DNA from: Clostridia bacterium
GTDB taxonomy: Bacteria > Bacillota > Clostridia > Oscillospirales > Acutalibacteraceae
Assembly (NCBI GenBank): GCA_900769775.1
Contig: CAAGHT010000176.1
Location: 1 to 7,232 of the forward strand
DNA: 7,232 nt
Reading direction: 5' to 3'
The notes under the pieces were generated by a model. The model had not been told where the DNA came from and ran no database searches. It worked only from the letters and a program-made list of their open reading frames with translations. Every line of letters starts with the position of its first letter. The stretch's first letter is position 1. This document shows positions 1-5,335 of the stretch, piece by piece. The position numbers and the translations under genes were made by a program.

Positions 1-475
1 AAAGGTCGTAAGGCTTTTCGTTTTTGCTGACCGACAGAAGCTCCTCACGGATCCGGTCGATTTCTCTTGCCTCGTCACGGTAGACCTTCTGTGCCAGAAC
101 GTCGGCACATTCAAGAGCAAGATTATAGTTTTCGTCTTTTTGCATAGACTCGAAGGAGGATCTGTGAAGGGTTGGAATCTTCTTGCCCGTTGCAGGGTCG
201 TCAACGTATTCAATACCGAAATTGCAAAGGAGAAGTCCCCAGTAGGCTTCAGCCTCCTCGGGAAATTCGGCAATAATGCTTTCATAAATTGCCGATGCCT
301 TATCAAATTCATTGTTCTGACGAAGCCTGTTTGCACGGTTAAAAAGGTTCAGCTTCTTTTCGTCATCGGTGTCGGGTACGGTCTGCCTTGTTCCGCAGTA
401 TTCACACTCATAAACCGAAACACCGCTCGGAGCATTAAGATCTCCTCCGCACATTTTACATTTCAAAATCGCCAT
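1..475 (-). CDS. Zinc-ribbon, TPR-like protein of a TIR-domain family (N-terminal part only)
   Basis: The gene runs off the left edge; 158 complete codons are visible and no stop is seen. The protein opens MAILKCKMCGG and has a four-cysteine zinc ribbon (C6, C9, C24, C27: KCKMC and YECEYC). A helical stretch rich in Asn, Arg and Ala follows (about residues 40-85, with FNRANRLRQNNEFDKA and YESIIAEFPEEAEAYWGLLL), which resembles one or two TPR units. From memory of the family, clostridial proteins with this N-terminus continue after 'EKPYD' into a TIR domain (FICYKE-type first strand). The window ends at KPYDL, so the TIR domain is inferred, not seen. The start is ATG 473-475, with GGAGG at 482-486 six bases upstream. 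A promoter lies just upstream (507-535), so the gene has its own transcript behind a terminator. Biological role unknown; TIR proteins in bacteria are often NAD-cleaving or signalling modules. The zinc ribbon is clear, the TIR assignment moderate. Confidence 0.8.
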   Translation of the reverse strand, partial: MAILKCKMCGGDLNAPSGVSVYECEYCGTRQTVPDTDDEKKLNLFNRANRLRQNNEFDKASAIYESIIAEFPEEAEAYWGLLLCNFGIEYVDDPATGKKIPTLHRSSFESMQKDENYNLALECADVLAQKVYRDEAREIDRIREELLSVSKNEKPYDL

Positions 476-506
476 AAGCCGCCTCCTCAAAGTGATTATT
501 AATTTT

Positions 507-535
507 ATAATATCATAATTTCTTTTATATAACAA
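507..535 (-). promoter_or_regulatory. Sigma-A-like promoter for the zinc-ribbon/TIR-family gene
   Basis: On the minus strand a -35-like TTGTTA (530-535) is separated by exactly 17 bases from a -10-like TATTAT (507-512). The predicted transcript starts about 25 bases before the ribosome binding site. The -35 lies directly behind the hairpin terminator of the upstream operon, as expected for an independent transcription unit. TATAAA and TATGAT overlap nearby, so the exact -10 is uncertain. Confidence 0.5.
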
Positions 536-536
536 C

Positions 537-568
537 AAAAAACTCTGATACATTCATCAGAGTTTTTT
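537..568 (-). terminator. Hairpin terminator of the two-component operon
   Basis: AAAAAACTCTGAT (537-549) pairs perfectly with ATCAGAGTTTTTT (556-568): 13 bp with a 6-nt loop. Both strands have T-rich flanks, so it can work in either direction. On the minus strand it ends transcription from the operon that starts near 3947. The stop codon and last codons of the MmcQ-like gene lie within the stem. Confidence 0.88.
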
Positions 569-922
569 CTTCCTTGCCGTAAGCTCAAAGCTCAGCTCGG
601 CAAGCCATTTTATTTTATCGCTGTCGACACTACCGTCAAGCAGTACCGATATCCATTTCTCCTTATTCATATGATAGGCGGGGAAAACGCCGCCCTCACG
701 AAAAAGCGAGCCCGAAAGGAGGGAGTCGCACTTAAAATTGACAATATCGATTTCGCCCTCGCCGTAGAGTCCGAGACGGTTTTTTGGGATTTGCATCACG
801 ATGGCAAACCACTTTCTGTTGTCCCCGTGGCGAAAAACGGCGGTGGTATCCTCATCAAAAAGATATTCTGCCATTGCCCCCGAATATTCGGTTATAAAGG
901 TCATAAACTCTTCTCGGTTCAT
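557..922 (-). CDS. MmcQ/YjbR family protein (DUF419 type)
   Basis: This 121-residue protein is the usual full length for the MmcQ/YjbR family, which has a CyaY-like fold. Family signatures are visible: VFRHGDNRKWFAI (about residues 29-41), VNFKCD (61-66), FREGGVFPAYHMNKEKWISV (74-93) and LLDGSV (94-99). The family is often annotated as DNA-binding on structural grounds, but its biochemical role is not settled. It is the last gene of the two-component operon. Its ATG (920-922) comes 9 nt after the preceding stop, and its AAGGAG site (928-933) overlaps that stop, which suggests translational coupling. The TGA (557-559) lies inside the terminator stem. Such genes usually stand alone, so membership of a signalling operon may be incidental. 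Confidence 0.85.
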   Translation of the reverse strand: MNREEFMTFITEYSGAMAEYLFDEDTTAVFRHGDNRKWFAIVMQIPKNRLGLYGEGEIDIVNFKCDSLLSGSLFREGGVFPAYHMNKEKWISVLLDGSVDSDKIKWLAELSFELTARKKKL

Positions 923-931
923 AGCTTCTCC

Positions 932-1330
932 TTATTTCATAAGCTCTTCGGTAAGACGGATAATTTCGGGAGCAATTTTTTTCCGTTCTTTCCTTACGGT
1001 AGCGTTATAAACGGGGTATGCAAGTATAACAGATACCATTCCGACAAGGCCGATGATAATTCCCGACAGCATCGGATTTGCAATGCCGAGACTCTCTGCA
1101 AGGTCGGTCATAATAAGACTCATACCAAAGCCCATAACAAGTGCGCCGACAATACCGAGGATAAGAGAGAGCGTAGTAGCCTTGCTCGTAACCGAGGCGT
1201 CAAGGCGGCGAAGTCGGGTAAGCGCATCCTCTGCCACAGCCGCTTTCGACTCGTACTTTTCACGAATTTTCTTTATTTCGTCCTGCTCCTTTGCCGAGTA
1301 GGTAAAGCTGAAGCTTTCTTTATTTTCCAT
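932..1330 (-). CDS. Small two-helix membrane protein, paralogue of the gene at 4325-4690
   Basis: This 132-residue protein has a charged, probably coiled-coil N-terminus (about 14-48, with KKIREKY and RLRRLDA), two hydrophobic segments (about 52-74 and 83-106) and a charged C-terminal helix. Between the two helices lies GMSLIMTD (69-76) followed by GIANPM. The second membrane segment ends with PVY. I do not recognise a biochemical function. Relatives in Clostridia have, from memory, sometimes been labelled 'dihydropteridine reductase'; nothing here shows an enzyme active site, so that label should not be copied. The gene overlaps the upstream membrane-protein gene by 11 nt. Its start ATG 1328-1330 has AAGGAG (1338-1343) seven bases upstream. 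Topology predicts both ends in the cytoplasm, with the MTD loop short and probably outside. Confidence 0.8.
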   Translation of the reverse strand: MENKESFSFTYSAKEQDEIKKIREKYESKAAVAEDALTRLRRLDASVTSKATTLSLILGIVGALVMGFGMSLIMTDLAESLGIANPMLSGIIIGLVGMVSVILAYPVYNATVRKERKKIAPEIIRLTEELMK

Positions 1331-2204
1331 AAGGGGACTCCTTCTGTTTTAATTCTTTTGTACTTTTTATAATCATATAAACTGCCATCGAAATTACAAA
1401 AACCGAAATTGCACCGCCCGAAAGTCCGAGAAACAGTCTGCGTGAGGAGAGTGCCATAGCGGAACCAAAGGTAGTAAGCATGGTTGATTCAAGGGTAAGC
1501 AGGGAAACAAGTGCTGAAGCCAGACTTATCGCCTTCGAGGCCGAGTAGACGGGGCTTCCTAGCTTTCGGTATTTGAAAATATTAATTATGGCAAAGGTAA
1601 GTGAGGTAAAGGTGTATGCCGCCATTGCAATAGTAGTAATTTCGTGATGGATAAAGGTTCTGTTCCAATAGACCATAAAGAAGATGATCAGAGCGAGCGC
1701 CAGATTCATTATAAGAAAAACTATTCCGCAAAAACGGTATTTCAAAAGCTCTCCGACCATATTTTCTCCCGCCTTATGCTGCCTTGTGTATCTCACAAGG
1801 AAAAAACGCATTACGGCAAGGGAAAGATAGTAGCCTGCAAGAGAATAATACCAAAACGTGTGGTGCCAAAATCCGAGCCCGAGCTGAAAAAGGGCATAAG
1901 CCGTGTTATAAATCAGCGTTCCGTAGAGTGAAAGCTTCATACGAAGCCGTGTGTCGGAGAGAAGGCGGCGTGCATATTTATTGTCGGTCTTGAATCTTTT
2001 GAAGAATTTTATAAGGTAGGGTATTTTAAAGCACCAAACGGTCAGGGTATATGCCGAAAGAACGTAAGAAATAATTGCGGCAACCGACTCTGTGCCGAGG
2101 AAAACCATAGAATAAACGAGGTATACGGTTGCAACCGGCAGAAGAATAATCATTATTGCAATATGGGGAAAAAGCAGAGCTTTTAAAAGCTTTTTAAAGT
2201 CCAT
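1320..2204 (-). CDS. Eight-helix integral membrane protein of unknown function
   Basis: A 294-residue, very hydrophobic protein with about eight predicted transmembrane segments, near residues 10-36, 41-66, 92-112, 117-137, 157-180, 188-210, 222-246 and 258-280. Loops between them are Lys/Arg-rich, for example FFKRFKTDNKYARRLLSDTRLRMK (67-90) and VRYTRQHKAGENM (137-149), which are probably cytoplasmic. No transporter signature, ATP-binding motif or catalytic motif was recognised. It starts one base after the histidine kinase stop (TAA 2206-2208, ATG 2202-2204), with an AGAAGGGG-like site just upstream, so the two are almost certainly co-translated. The context suggests an accessory membrane partner of the kinase or a membrane-stress protein under the same control; this is inference. 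Confidence 0.78.
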   Translation of the reverse strand: MDFKKLLKALLFPHIAIMIILLPVATVYLVYSMVFLGTESVAAIISYVLSAYTLTVWCFKIPYLIKFFKRFKTDNKYARRLLSDTRLRMKLSLYGTLIYNTAYALFQLGLGFWHHTFWYYSLAGYYLSLAVMRFFLVRYTRQHKAGENMVGELLKYRFCGIVFLIMNLALALIIFFMVYWNRTFIHHEITTIAMAAYTFTSLTFAIINIFKYRKLGSPVYSASKAISLASALVSLLTLESTMLTTFGSAMALSSRRLFLGLSGGAISVFVISMAVYMIIKSTKELKQKESPYGK

Positions 2205-2205
2205 T

Positions 2206-3279
2206 TTACAAGCCCCTTCTGATTCTGACGGTAAAGGTCGAGCCGTTTCCTACCGAGCTTTCAACCGAAATTTCTCCGCCGATAATGTCGATGACCCTCT
2301 TTACAAGTGCAAGACCGAGTCCGTTTCCTCGGGATGAGTGGGAGGAGTCACCCTGGTAAAACTTTTCGAAAATATGTGCTCCGACCTCAGGGGTCATTCC
2401 GCAGCCGGTGTCGCTGACACGGATTACTGCGTGATTCGGGGTAGCGGTAAGAGAAACCGAAACCCTACCGCCCGAGGGTGTAAACTTAAAGGCATTTGAA
2501 AAAAGATTGTTCCAGACGTGGCTGAGAAGCTCGGCATCTGCCTTAACGGTAACGCCGTCGGCAATATCCGTTTCAATTTCAATACCTTCCTTTTCCCAGA
2601 TGTTTTCAAAGGCGAGCAAGCATTCGCAAAGCTGCTCCGAAAGGTCGAACTCACGGCTTTCGGGGAAAATCTGCTGATTTTCAAGTCGGTTCAGCTTTAA
2701 TATGTTGGACATCATCTCGGACATACGTCGGGTAGCATCGGTAATTCCCTTTGTATATTCAACTTTCTTTTCATCACTTAAATCCGGCGACTGCAAAAGC
2801 ATGCCGTAATTCTGTATTATTGCAAGAGGCGTTTTCATCTCGTGGGAAACGTTGGCAATAAAATCGGTGCGGAGTGTTTCAACCCCCGACAGCTCCTCTG
2901 CCATCTTATTAAAGCATTCGATAACCCGATTATAGGTTTCATCGGCTCCGAACCGGCTTTGAGGCTTTATTCTGACCGAGAAATCTCCCTCGATCATCTT
3001 TTCTGCCGCCTCGGTAATCTGCTTTACGGGTCGCTCGACCGAAAGCTTTCTTCTTATCGAATCGATTACCGTAAAAATAAGGCTGAGTAGCGCCACGTTT
3101 AAAAAGGTTATCTTTGCGGCGGTGCCTATATTTTCGCTTGTAAAGACTATTCCGAGATTAACCTCCAATACCGACAGAAAAAGCATCGAGCAGCAGGTGA
3201 TAACAAAGGCAACAAGCAGAAAAAATATAAAATACTGGTTCAGCCAGCGCAGAACCGACTTTAAAGTGAGCTTTTTCAT
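2206..3279 (-). CDS. Sensor histidine kinase (HAMP-HisKA-HATPase)
   Basis: A complete 357-residue membrane kinase. Two transmembrane segments (about 15-38 and 54-73) enclose only about 15 residues outside the membrane. A HAMP-like region follows (about 76-132), then HisKA with the phosphoacceptor H146 in NVSHEMKTPL. The ATPase domain has an N box (NNLFSNAFKF, 257-266), G1 box DTGCGM (290-295), F box FEKFYQG (304-310) and G2 box GNGLGLAL (318-325). All key residues are intact. It should autophosphorylate on H146 and pass phosphate to the response regulator encoded just upstream, whose gene overlaps it by 4 nt (ATGA). The tiny outer loop indicates sensing within the membrane or through a partner, possibly the membrane proteins downstream. 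The stimulus cannot be read from the sequence. Confidence 0.97.
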   Translation of the reverse strand: MKKLTLKSVLRWLNQYFIFFLLVAFVITCCSMLFLSVLEVNLGIVFTSENIGTAAKITFLNVALLSLIFTVIDSIRRKLSVERPVKQITEAAEKMIEGDFSVRIKPQSRFGADETYNRVIECFNKMAEELSGVETLRTDFIANVSHEMKTPLAIIQNYGMLLQSPDLSDEKKVEYTKGITDATRRMSEMMSNILKLNRLENQQIFPESREFDLSEQLCECLLAFENIWEKEGIEIETDIADGVTVKADAELLSHVWNNLFSNAFKFTPSGGRVSVSLTATPNHAVIRVSDTGCGMTPEVGAHIFEKFYQGDSSHSSRGNGLGLALVKRVIDIIGGEISVESSVGNGSTFTVRIRRGL

Positions 3280-3947
3280 TTTATTACCGCCTTATAGCCG
3301 AGTCCGTGAACCGTCTTTATTTCGAAATCCTCACAATCCGAGAGCTTTGAACGAAGCTTGGTCATATAAACGTCAACGGCACGGGGAGCCGTTTCGGTGT
3401 CGGCGTCCCAGAACTCGTCCATAAGCTGAGTTCTCGTAAAGGTCTTTTTGGGGTAGGAGAGAAGCTTATAAAGAATGCTGAACTCGCGGTTGGTAAGATT
3501 TATTTCCTCATCGCCGAGAGCCGCGGTGTGCTCATCTGCGTCCATAACAAAGCTGCCGATTTCAAGCTTACGGCTTGAGGCTATTTTAGCACGGCGAAGC
3601 AGAGCCCCAATTCTAAGGAAGAGCTCGTCCAAATCAATAGGCTTTACCATATAGTCGTCAACTCCGATGCGGAAGCCTCTCTGCTTCGAGGCAATATCGT
3701 CACGGGCGGTCATAAACAGAATGGGAATATCCTCGTTCAGCTCACGAACGTTCTTCGCAAATTCAAAGCCGTCAACTCCCGGCATCATAATATCCGAAAC
3801 GATAAGATCAAACATATTGTCATAAAGAGCATCGTAGGCATCATTTGCATTAAGACAACCAACAGCCTCGTATCCGCTGCCGTTCAGAAAGGAACATACG
3901 GTGCGGTTAAGATCTTTGTCGTCCTCCAAAACCAAAATCTTAAACAT
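3276..3947 (-). CDS. OmpR/PhoB-family response regulator
   Basis: A full-length 223-residue regulator. The receiver domain (1-120) has the acidic pair D9/D10, phosphoacceptor D52 in VSDIMMPG, T80 in FMTARDD and K102 in VKPIDLDEL. A winged-helix DNA-binding domain follows (about 128-222), with LTNREFSILYKLL, TRTQLMDEFW and the closing VHGLGYKA. Start ATG 3945-3947 has GGAGG at 3955-3959, seven bases upstream. It leads a five-gene operon and overlaps its kinase by 4 nt. A plausible sigma-A promoter lies just upstream, and the TTAACATTTC box in it recurs before the neighbouring operon. This makes autoregulation and control of that operon a reasonable inference. Confidence 0.97.
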   Translation of the reverse strand: MFKILVLEDDKDLNRTVCSFLNGSGYEAVGCLNANDAYDALYDNMFDLIVSDIMMPGVDGFEFAKNVRELNEDIPILFMTARDDIASKQRGFRIGVDDYMVKPIDLDELFLRIGALLRRAKIASSRKLEIGSFVMDADEHTAALGDEEINLTNREFSILYKLLSYPKKTFTRTQLMDEFWDADTETAPRAVDVYMTKLRSKLSDCEDFEIKTVHGLGYKAVIK

Positions 3948-3975
3948 CTCGAAACCTCCACTAACGTCTTATCTT

Positions 3976-4003
3976 ATTATACATTATAAACCCGAAATGT
4001 TAA
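3976..4003 (-). promoter_or_regulatory. Promoter of the two-component operon
   Basis: On the minus strand TTAACA (3998-4003, 5 of 6 to the -35 consensus) is followed after 16 bases by a perfect TATAAT (3976-3981). A second TATAAT sits at 3983-3988. The predicted start is about 10-20 bases before the GGAGG at 3955-3959. The TTAACA forms part of the 10-mer that recurs at 4758-4767, so it may double as a regulator site. Confidence 0.65.
3994..4003 (-). promoter_or_regulatory. TTAACATTTC box, copy 1 (putative response-regulator site)
   Basis: This 10-mer, read on the minus strand, overlaps the -35 of the two-component operon. The same 10 bases occur at 4758-4767, upstream of the next operon. TTAACA half-sites are known in the Pho boxes of Bacillus PhoP, an OmpR-family regulator, but the required tandem copy is not clear here. 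Function is inferred. Confidence 0.35.
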
Positions 4004-4019
4004 AGTTTTGTTTCTGTTT

Positions 4020-4047
4020 AAAAGAAAAAGCAGGGAAACCCTGCTTT
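4020..4047 (-). terminator. Hairpin terminator of the small membrane/coiled-coil operon
   Basis: AAAGCAGGG (4027-4035) pairs with CCCTGCTTT (4039-4047), a 9-bp stem with a 3-nt loop that probably opens to 5 nt. On the minus strand it is followed by a broken T-run (TTTTT C TTTT). It lies 7 bases past the stop of the coiled-coil gene and just before the two-component promoter, so it separates the two operons. Confidence 0.88.
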
Positions 4048-4053
4048 CAATAA

Positions 4054-4305
4054 TTATTTATTGCCCTTTGCGGCATTGATTCTCTCCTCGGCTGCCGCCT
4101 TGCGCTCATTTGCCTTTGCAATCTGTGCATCACGCTCAGCCTGAAAAACTGCTTTGCGGCGGTTGGGGTCGCCTATCGCCTTTGCCTCTTCCCACTGTGC
4201 TTTGCTTTCTGCCTTTGCGGCTTCAAAGTTTGCCTTATCAACCTCGTGCTGAGCCTTTGCGGACTCCTTCATATCACGAAATGCCTTTTTAAAGAATTCT
4301 CCCAT
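4054..4305 (-). CDS. Small Ala/Lys/Glu-rich coiled-coil protein
   Basis: An 83-residue, highly charged protein (MGEFFKKAFRDMKESAKAQ...), almost entirely helix-forming Ala, Lys, Glu, Arg and Gln, with no transmembrane segment or signal peptide. Repeated phrases such as KANFEAAKAESKAQWEEAKA and AKANERKAAAEERI suggest one long helix or coiled coil broken near GDPNRR (45-50). The short amphipathic start (EFFKKAF) might touch a membrane. Start ATG 4303-4305 has AAGGAG (4315-4320) nine bases upstream. The gene follows the small membrane-protein gene by 19 nt and is closed by a terminator. I do not recognise a named family; similar short proteins in Clostridia are hypothetical. It may bind the cytoplasmic helices of its membrane-protein neighbour, which is inference only. 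Confidence 0.8.
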   Translation of the reverse strand: MGEFFKKAFRDMKESAKAQHEVDKANFEAAKAESKAQWEEAKAIGDPNRRKAVFQAERDAQIAKANERKAAAEERINAAKGNK

Positions 4306-4324
4306 TGTAAAGTACTCCTTATAA

Positions 4325-4690
4325 TTATTTATTGCTTATTTTGTCGCTGAGCGAGATTATCTTGTCTGCAAATTTTGCTCTGCGTGCAGCAAGCATTTTT
4401 TTATAAACGGGCCAGGTAACGAGAGCCATAGCCATTCCGATAACACCGATTACGATTCCCGGTACCATCGGGTCTGCAATGCCTACCGTACTGCCGATGT
4501 CGGTCATAACGAGGCTCATGCCTGCACCCATAATGATTGCCGAAATGCTGCCGAAAATATATCCGAAAAGATTTACGGGGCGCTTAACCTTGCGGTCGAG
4601 TGTGCGAAGCTCATCGAGCTCGGTAATTTCCTTTTCGATATACTCGCTGCGAATTTTTTGTACGAGAAATTCCTGATCGTTTCTGTTCAT
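4325..4690 (-). CDS. Small two-helix membrane protein, paralogue of the gene at 932-1330
   Basis: A 121-residue protein with a charged N-terminal helix (about 1-37, QKIRSEYIEKEITELDEL), two membrane segments (about 40-62 and 73-95) and a basic C-terminal helix (KKMLAARRAKFADKI). The signature GMSLVMTD (57-64), then GIADPM and PGI, then PVYKK matches the gene at 932-1330, where the same positions read GMSLIMTD, GIANPM, SGI and PVYNA. Both also share a KIR..Y start and a (T/R)LD motif before the first helix. The function is unknown and no active site is visible. Start ATG 4688-4690 has GAGG (4699-4702) eight bases upstream. It is the first gene of a two-gene operon. Confidence 0.82.
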   Translation of the reverse strand: MNRNDQEFLVQKIRSEYIEKEITELDELRTLDRKVKRPVNLFGYIFGSISAIIMGAGMSLVMTDIGSTVGIADPMVPGIVIGVIGMAMALVTWPVYKKMLAARRAKFADKIISLSDKISNK

Positions 4691-4724
4691 TTTAAGTACC
4701 TCTTCTCTTTAAGTTTGTGCCCTT

Positions 4725-4730
4725 ATTCTA
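4725..4730 (-). promoter_or_regulatory. Weak -10 of the small membrane/coiled-coil operon
   Basis: TAGAAT on the minus strand (5 of 6 to consensus) lies about 23 bases before the GAGG site of the 4690 gene. The region 17 bases upstream is only A-rich, without a recognisable -35. A promoter that lacks a -35 would fit activation by the TTAACATTTC box, which lies about 30 bases upstream of the -10. Confidence 0.35.
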
Positions 4731-4757
4731 CCCGTCGCTTGTTTTTGATTTTTTTAT

Positions 4758-4767
4758 GAAATGTTAA
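4758..4767 (-). promoter_or_regulatory. TTAACATTTC box, copy 2 (putative response-regulator site)
   Basis: Identical over 10 bases to 3994-4003. It lies upstream of the weak -10 at 4725-4730, at roughly -40 to -50 from the predicted start, where OmpR-type activators often bind. It sits in the gap after the SLOG-like gene. No clear tandem half-site was seen. Confidence 0.35.
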
Positions 4768-4774
4768 GATTTTA

Positions 4775-5242
4775 TTAAAAAGAAAGAATGGTAATTTCCC
4801 GTTTTTTGGAAACAGCGTAAGAAAGCGCAGTCAGAGTTCCGCTTTTTCTCGCGGTCGGCAGCAGGTCCTTTCGGTAGTAAAAAACGCAGTATTCGCTTTT
4901 ATCGATCATTTCTCGGTTGCGCTCAATATAGACCGCCCGTCCGACTGCCTTTTCAGGATAATAAGTATCCTCATAAAGAGAGAGCAAATACCCCTTGTAA
5001 TCATCGCTTATATCGGGGTATTCCGCCCGCACGTAAACCCTTTTTATATTCGGATATTTCGTTTTCAGCTCGGTAACCAACCCATAGCACAGAGAGTTGA
5101 AGCGGCTTTTGCTCCCGAAAAGAAATGTGTCAACCCCCTTAGATGTAATAAGACCCTCAATGATATTTTTCAGCTTCTCCCTCAACTCCTCTGTTTCCTC
5201 AATTTCTCTGTGCCCGATAAAACAACAGGTATTATTAAACAA
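4775..5242 (-). CDS. SLOG-like (DUF1273/YpsA-type) protein, TTG start
   Basis: A 155-residue protein beginning MFNNTCCFIGHRE. The CCFIGHR motif (6-12) forms the first strand and loop of a SLOG-type Rossmann fold. VDTFLFGSKSRFN (37-49), IKRVYVRAEYP (67-77), YIERNREMIDKSEYCVFYY (105-123) and SGTLTALSYA (134-143) match the order of the later elements, including the GT of the nucleotide-binding loop. SLOG domains bind nucleotides or nucleotide-derived ligands; the ligand here is unknown. There is no in-frame ATG near the 5' end. TTG 5240-5242 is chosen because GGAG (5251-5254) sits eight bases upstream; a TTG five codons earlier (5255-5257) overlaps that site. It is divergent from an RHH gene across a 104-bp region with two dyads. 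No hairpin terminator follows. Confidence 0.78.
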   Translation of the reverse strand: MFNNTCCFIGHREIEETEELREKLKNIIEGLITSKGVDTFLFGSKSRFNSLCYGLVTELKTKYPNIKRVYVRAEYPDISDDYKGYLLSLYEDTYYPEKAVGRAVYIERNREMIDKSEYCVFYYRKDLLPTARKSGTLTALSYAVSKKREITILSF

Positions 5243-5250
5243 AATAATCA

Positions 5251-5254
5251 CTCC
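5251..5254 (-). promoter_or_regulatory. Ribosome binding site that fixes the TTG start of the SLOG-like gene
   Basis: GGAG within GGGAGTGATT on the minus strand lies eight bases before TTG 5240-5242. The opposite RHH gene has nearly the same leader (GGAGTGATTTT, then ATG). This supports the downstream TTG and rules against the earlier TTG, which lies upstream of this site. Confidence 0.65.
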
Positions 5255-5263
5255 CAATTAGCA

Positions 5264-5278
5264 GATATACCGTATATC
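5264..5278. promoter_or_regulatory. Perfect 15-bp dyad, putative operator
   Basis: GATATAC, one base, GTATATC: a perfect 7-bp inverted repeat. It lies between the predicted transcription start and the ribosome binding site of the SLOG-like gene, so a protein bound here would block transcription. The RHH protein encoded next door is the natural candidate, because RHH dimers bind short dyads. Confidence 0.6.
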
Positions 5279-5287
5279 CATTTATGC

Positions 5288-5296
5288 ATTATAACA
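5288..5296 (-). promoter_or_regulatory. Extended -10 promoter of the SLOG-like gene
   Basis: On the minus strand TG-T-TATAAT is a perfect TATAAT (5288-5293) with the TGn extension (5294-5296). The -35 is poor (TTTATT-like at 17 bases), as is common with extended -10 promoters. The predicted start is near 5281, directly beside the 15-bp dyad. Confidence 0.6.
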
Positions 5297-5308
5297 CTAA
5301 TTCTTACT

Positions 5309-5335
5309 AAAATAAATATACAATATGTTTATTTT
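5309..5335. promoter_or_regulatory. 27-bp near-perfect AT-rich dyad, putative operator
   Basis: AAAATAAATATAC and its mirror GTTTATTTT side pair at 11 of 13 positions around a centre at 5322. It covers the -35 area of the SLOG-like gene promoter. On the plus strand it contains a TACAAT (-10-like, 5319-5324) just before the RHH ribosome binding site. It could be a second operator that controls both directions. AT-richness raises the chance of accidental symmetry. Confidence 0.45.

Noticed and set aside
140..502. Plus-strand open frame of 120 codons
   Set aside because: It is antisense to the zinc-ribbon gene, which has a clear CxxC pattern and GGAGG site. The opposite frame has no family features and reads through the promoter region.
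932..1330. Annotation as dihydropteridine reductase
   Set aside because: A two-helix membrane protein of 132 residues has no visible nucleotide-binding or catalytic motif; that label in databases appears to be a propagated error.
671..1372. Long plus-strand open frame of 233 codons
   Set aside because: It runs antisense across the MmcQ-like gene and the two-helix membrane gene, both of which have family motifs, good ribosome binding sites and tight spacing. Its product has low-complexity, Cys/His/Lys-rich sequence without a recognisable domain.
4691..4774. Terminator after the SLOG-like gene
   Set aside because: Only AT-rich runs were found, with no GC-containing stem; transcription may run on into the next operon.
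5255..5257. Upstream TTG as start of the SLOG-like gene
   Set aside because: The only good ribosome binding site (5251-5254) lies downstream of it; TTG 5240-5242 fits that site.
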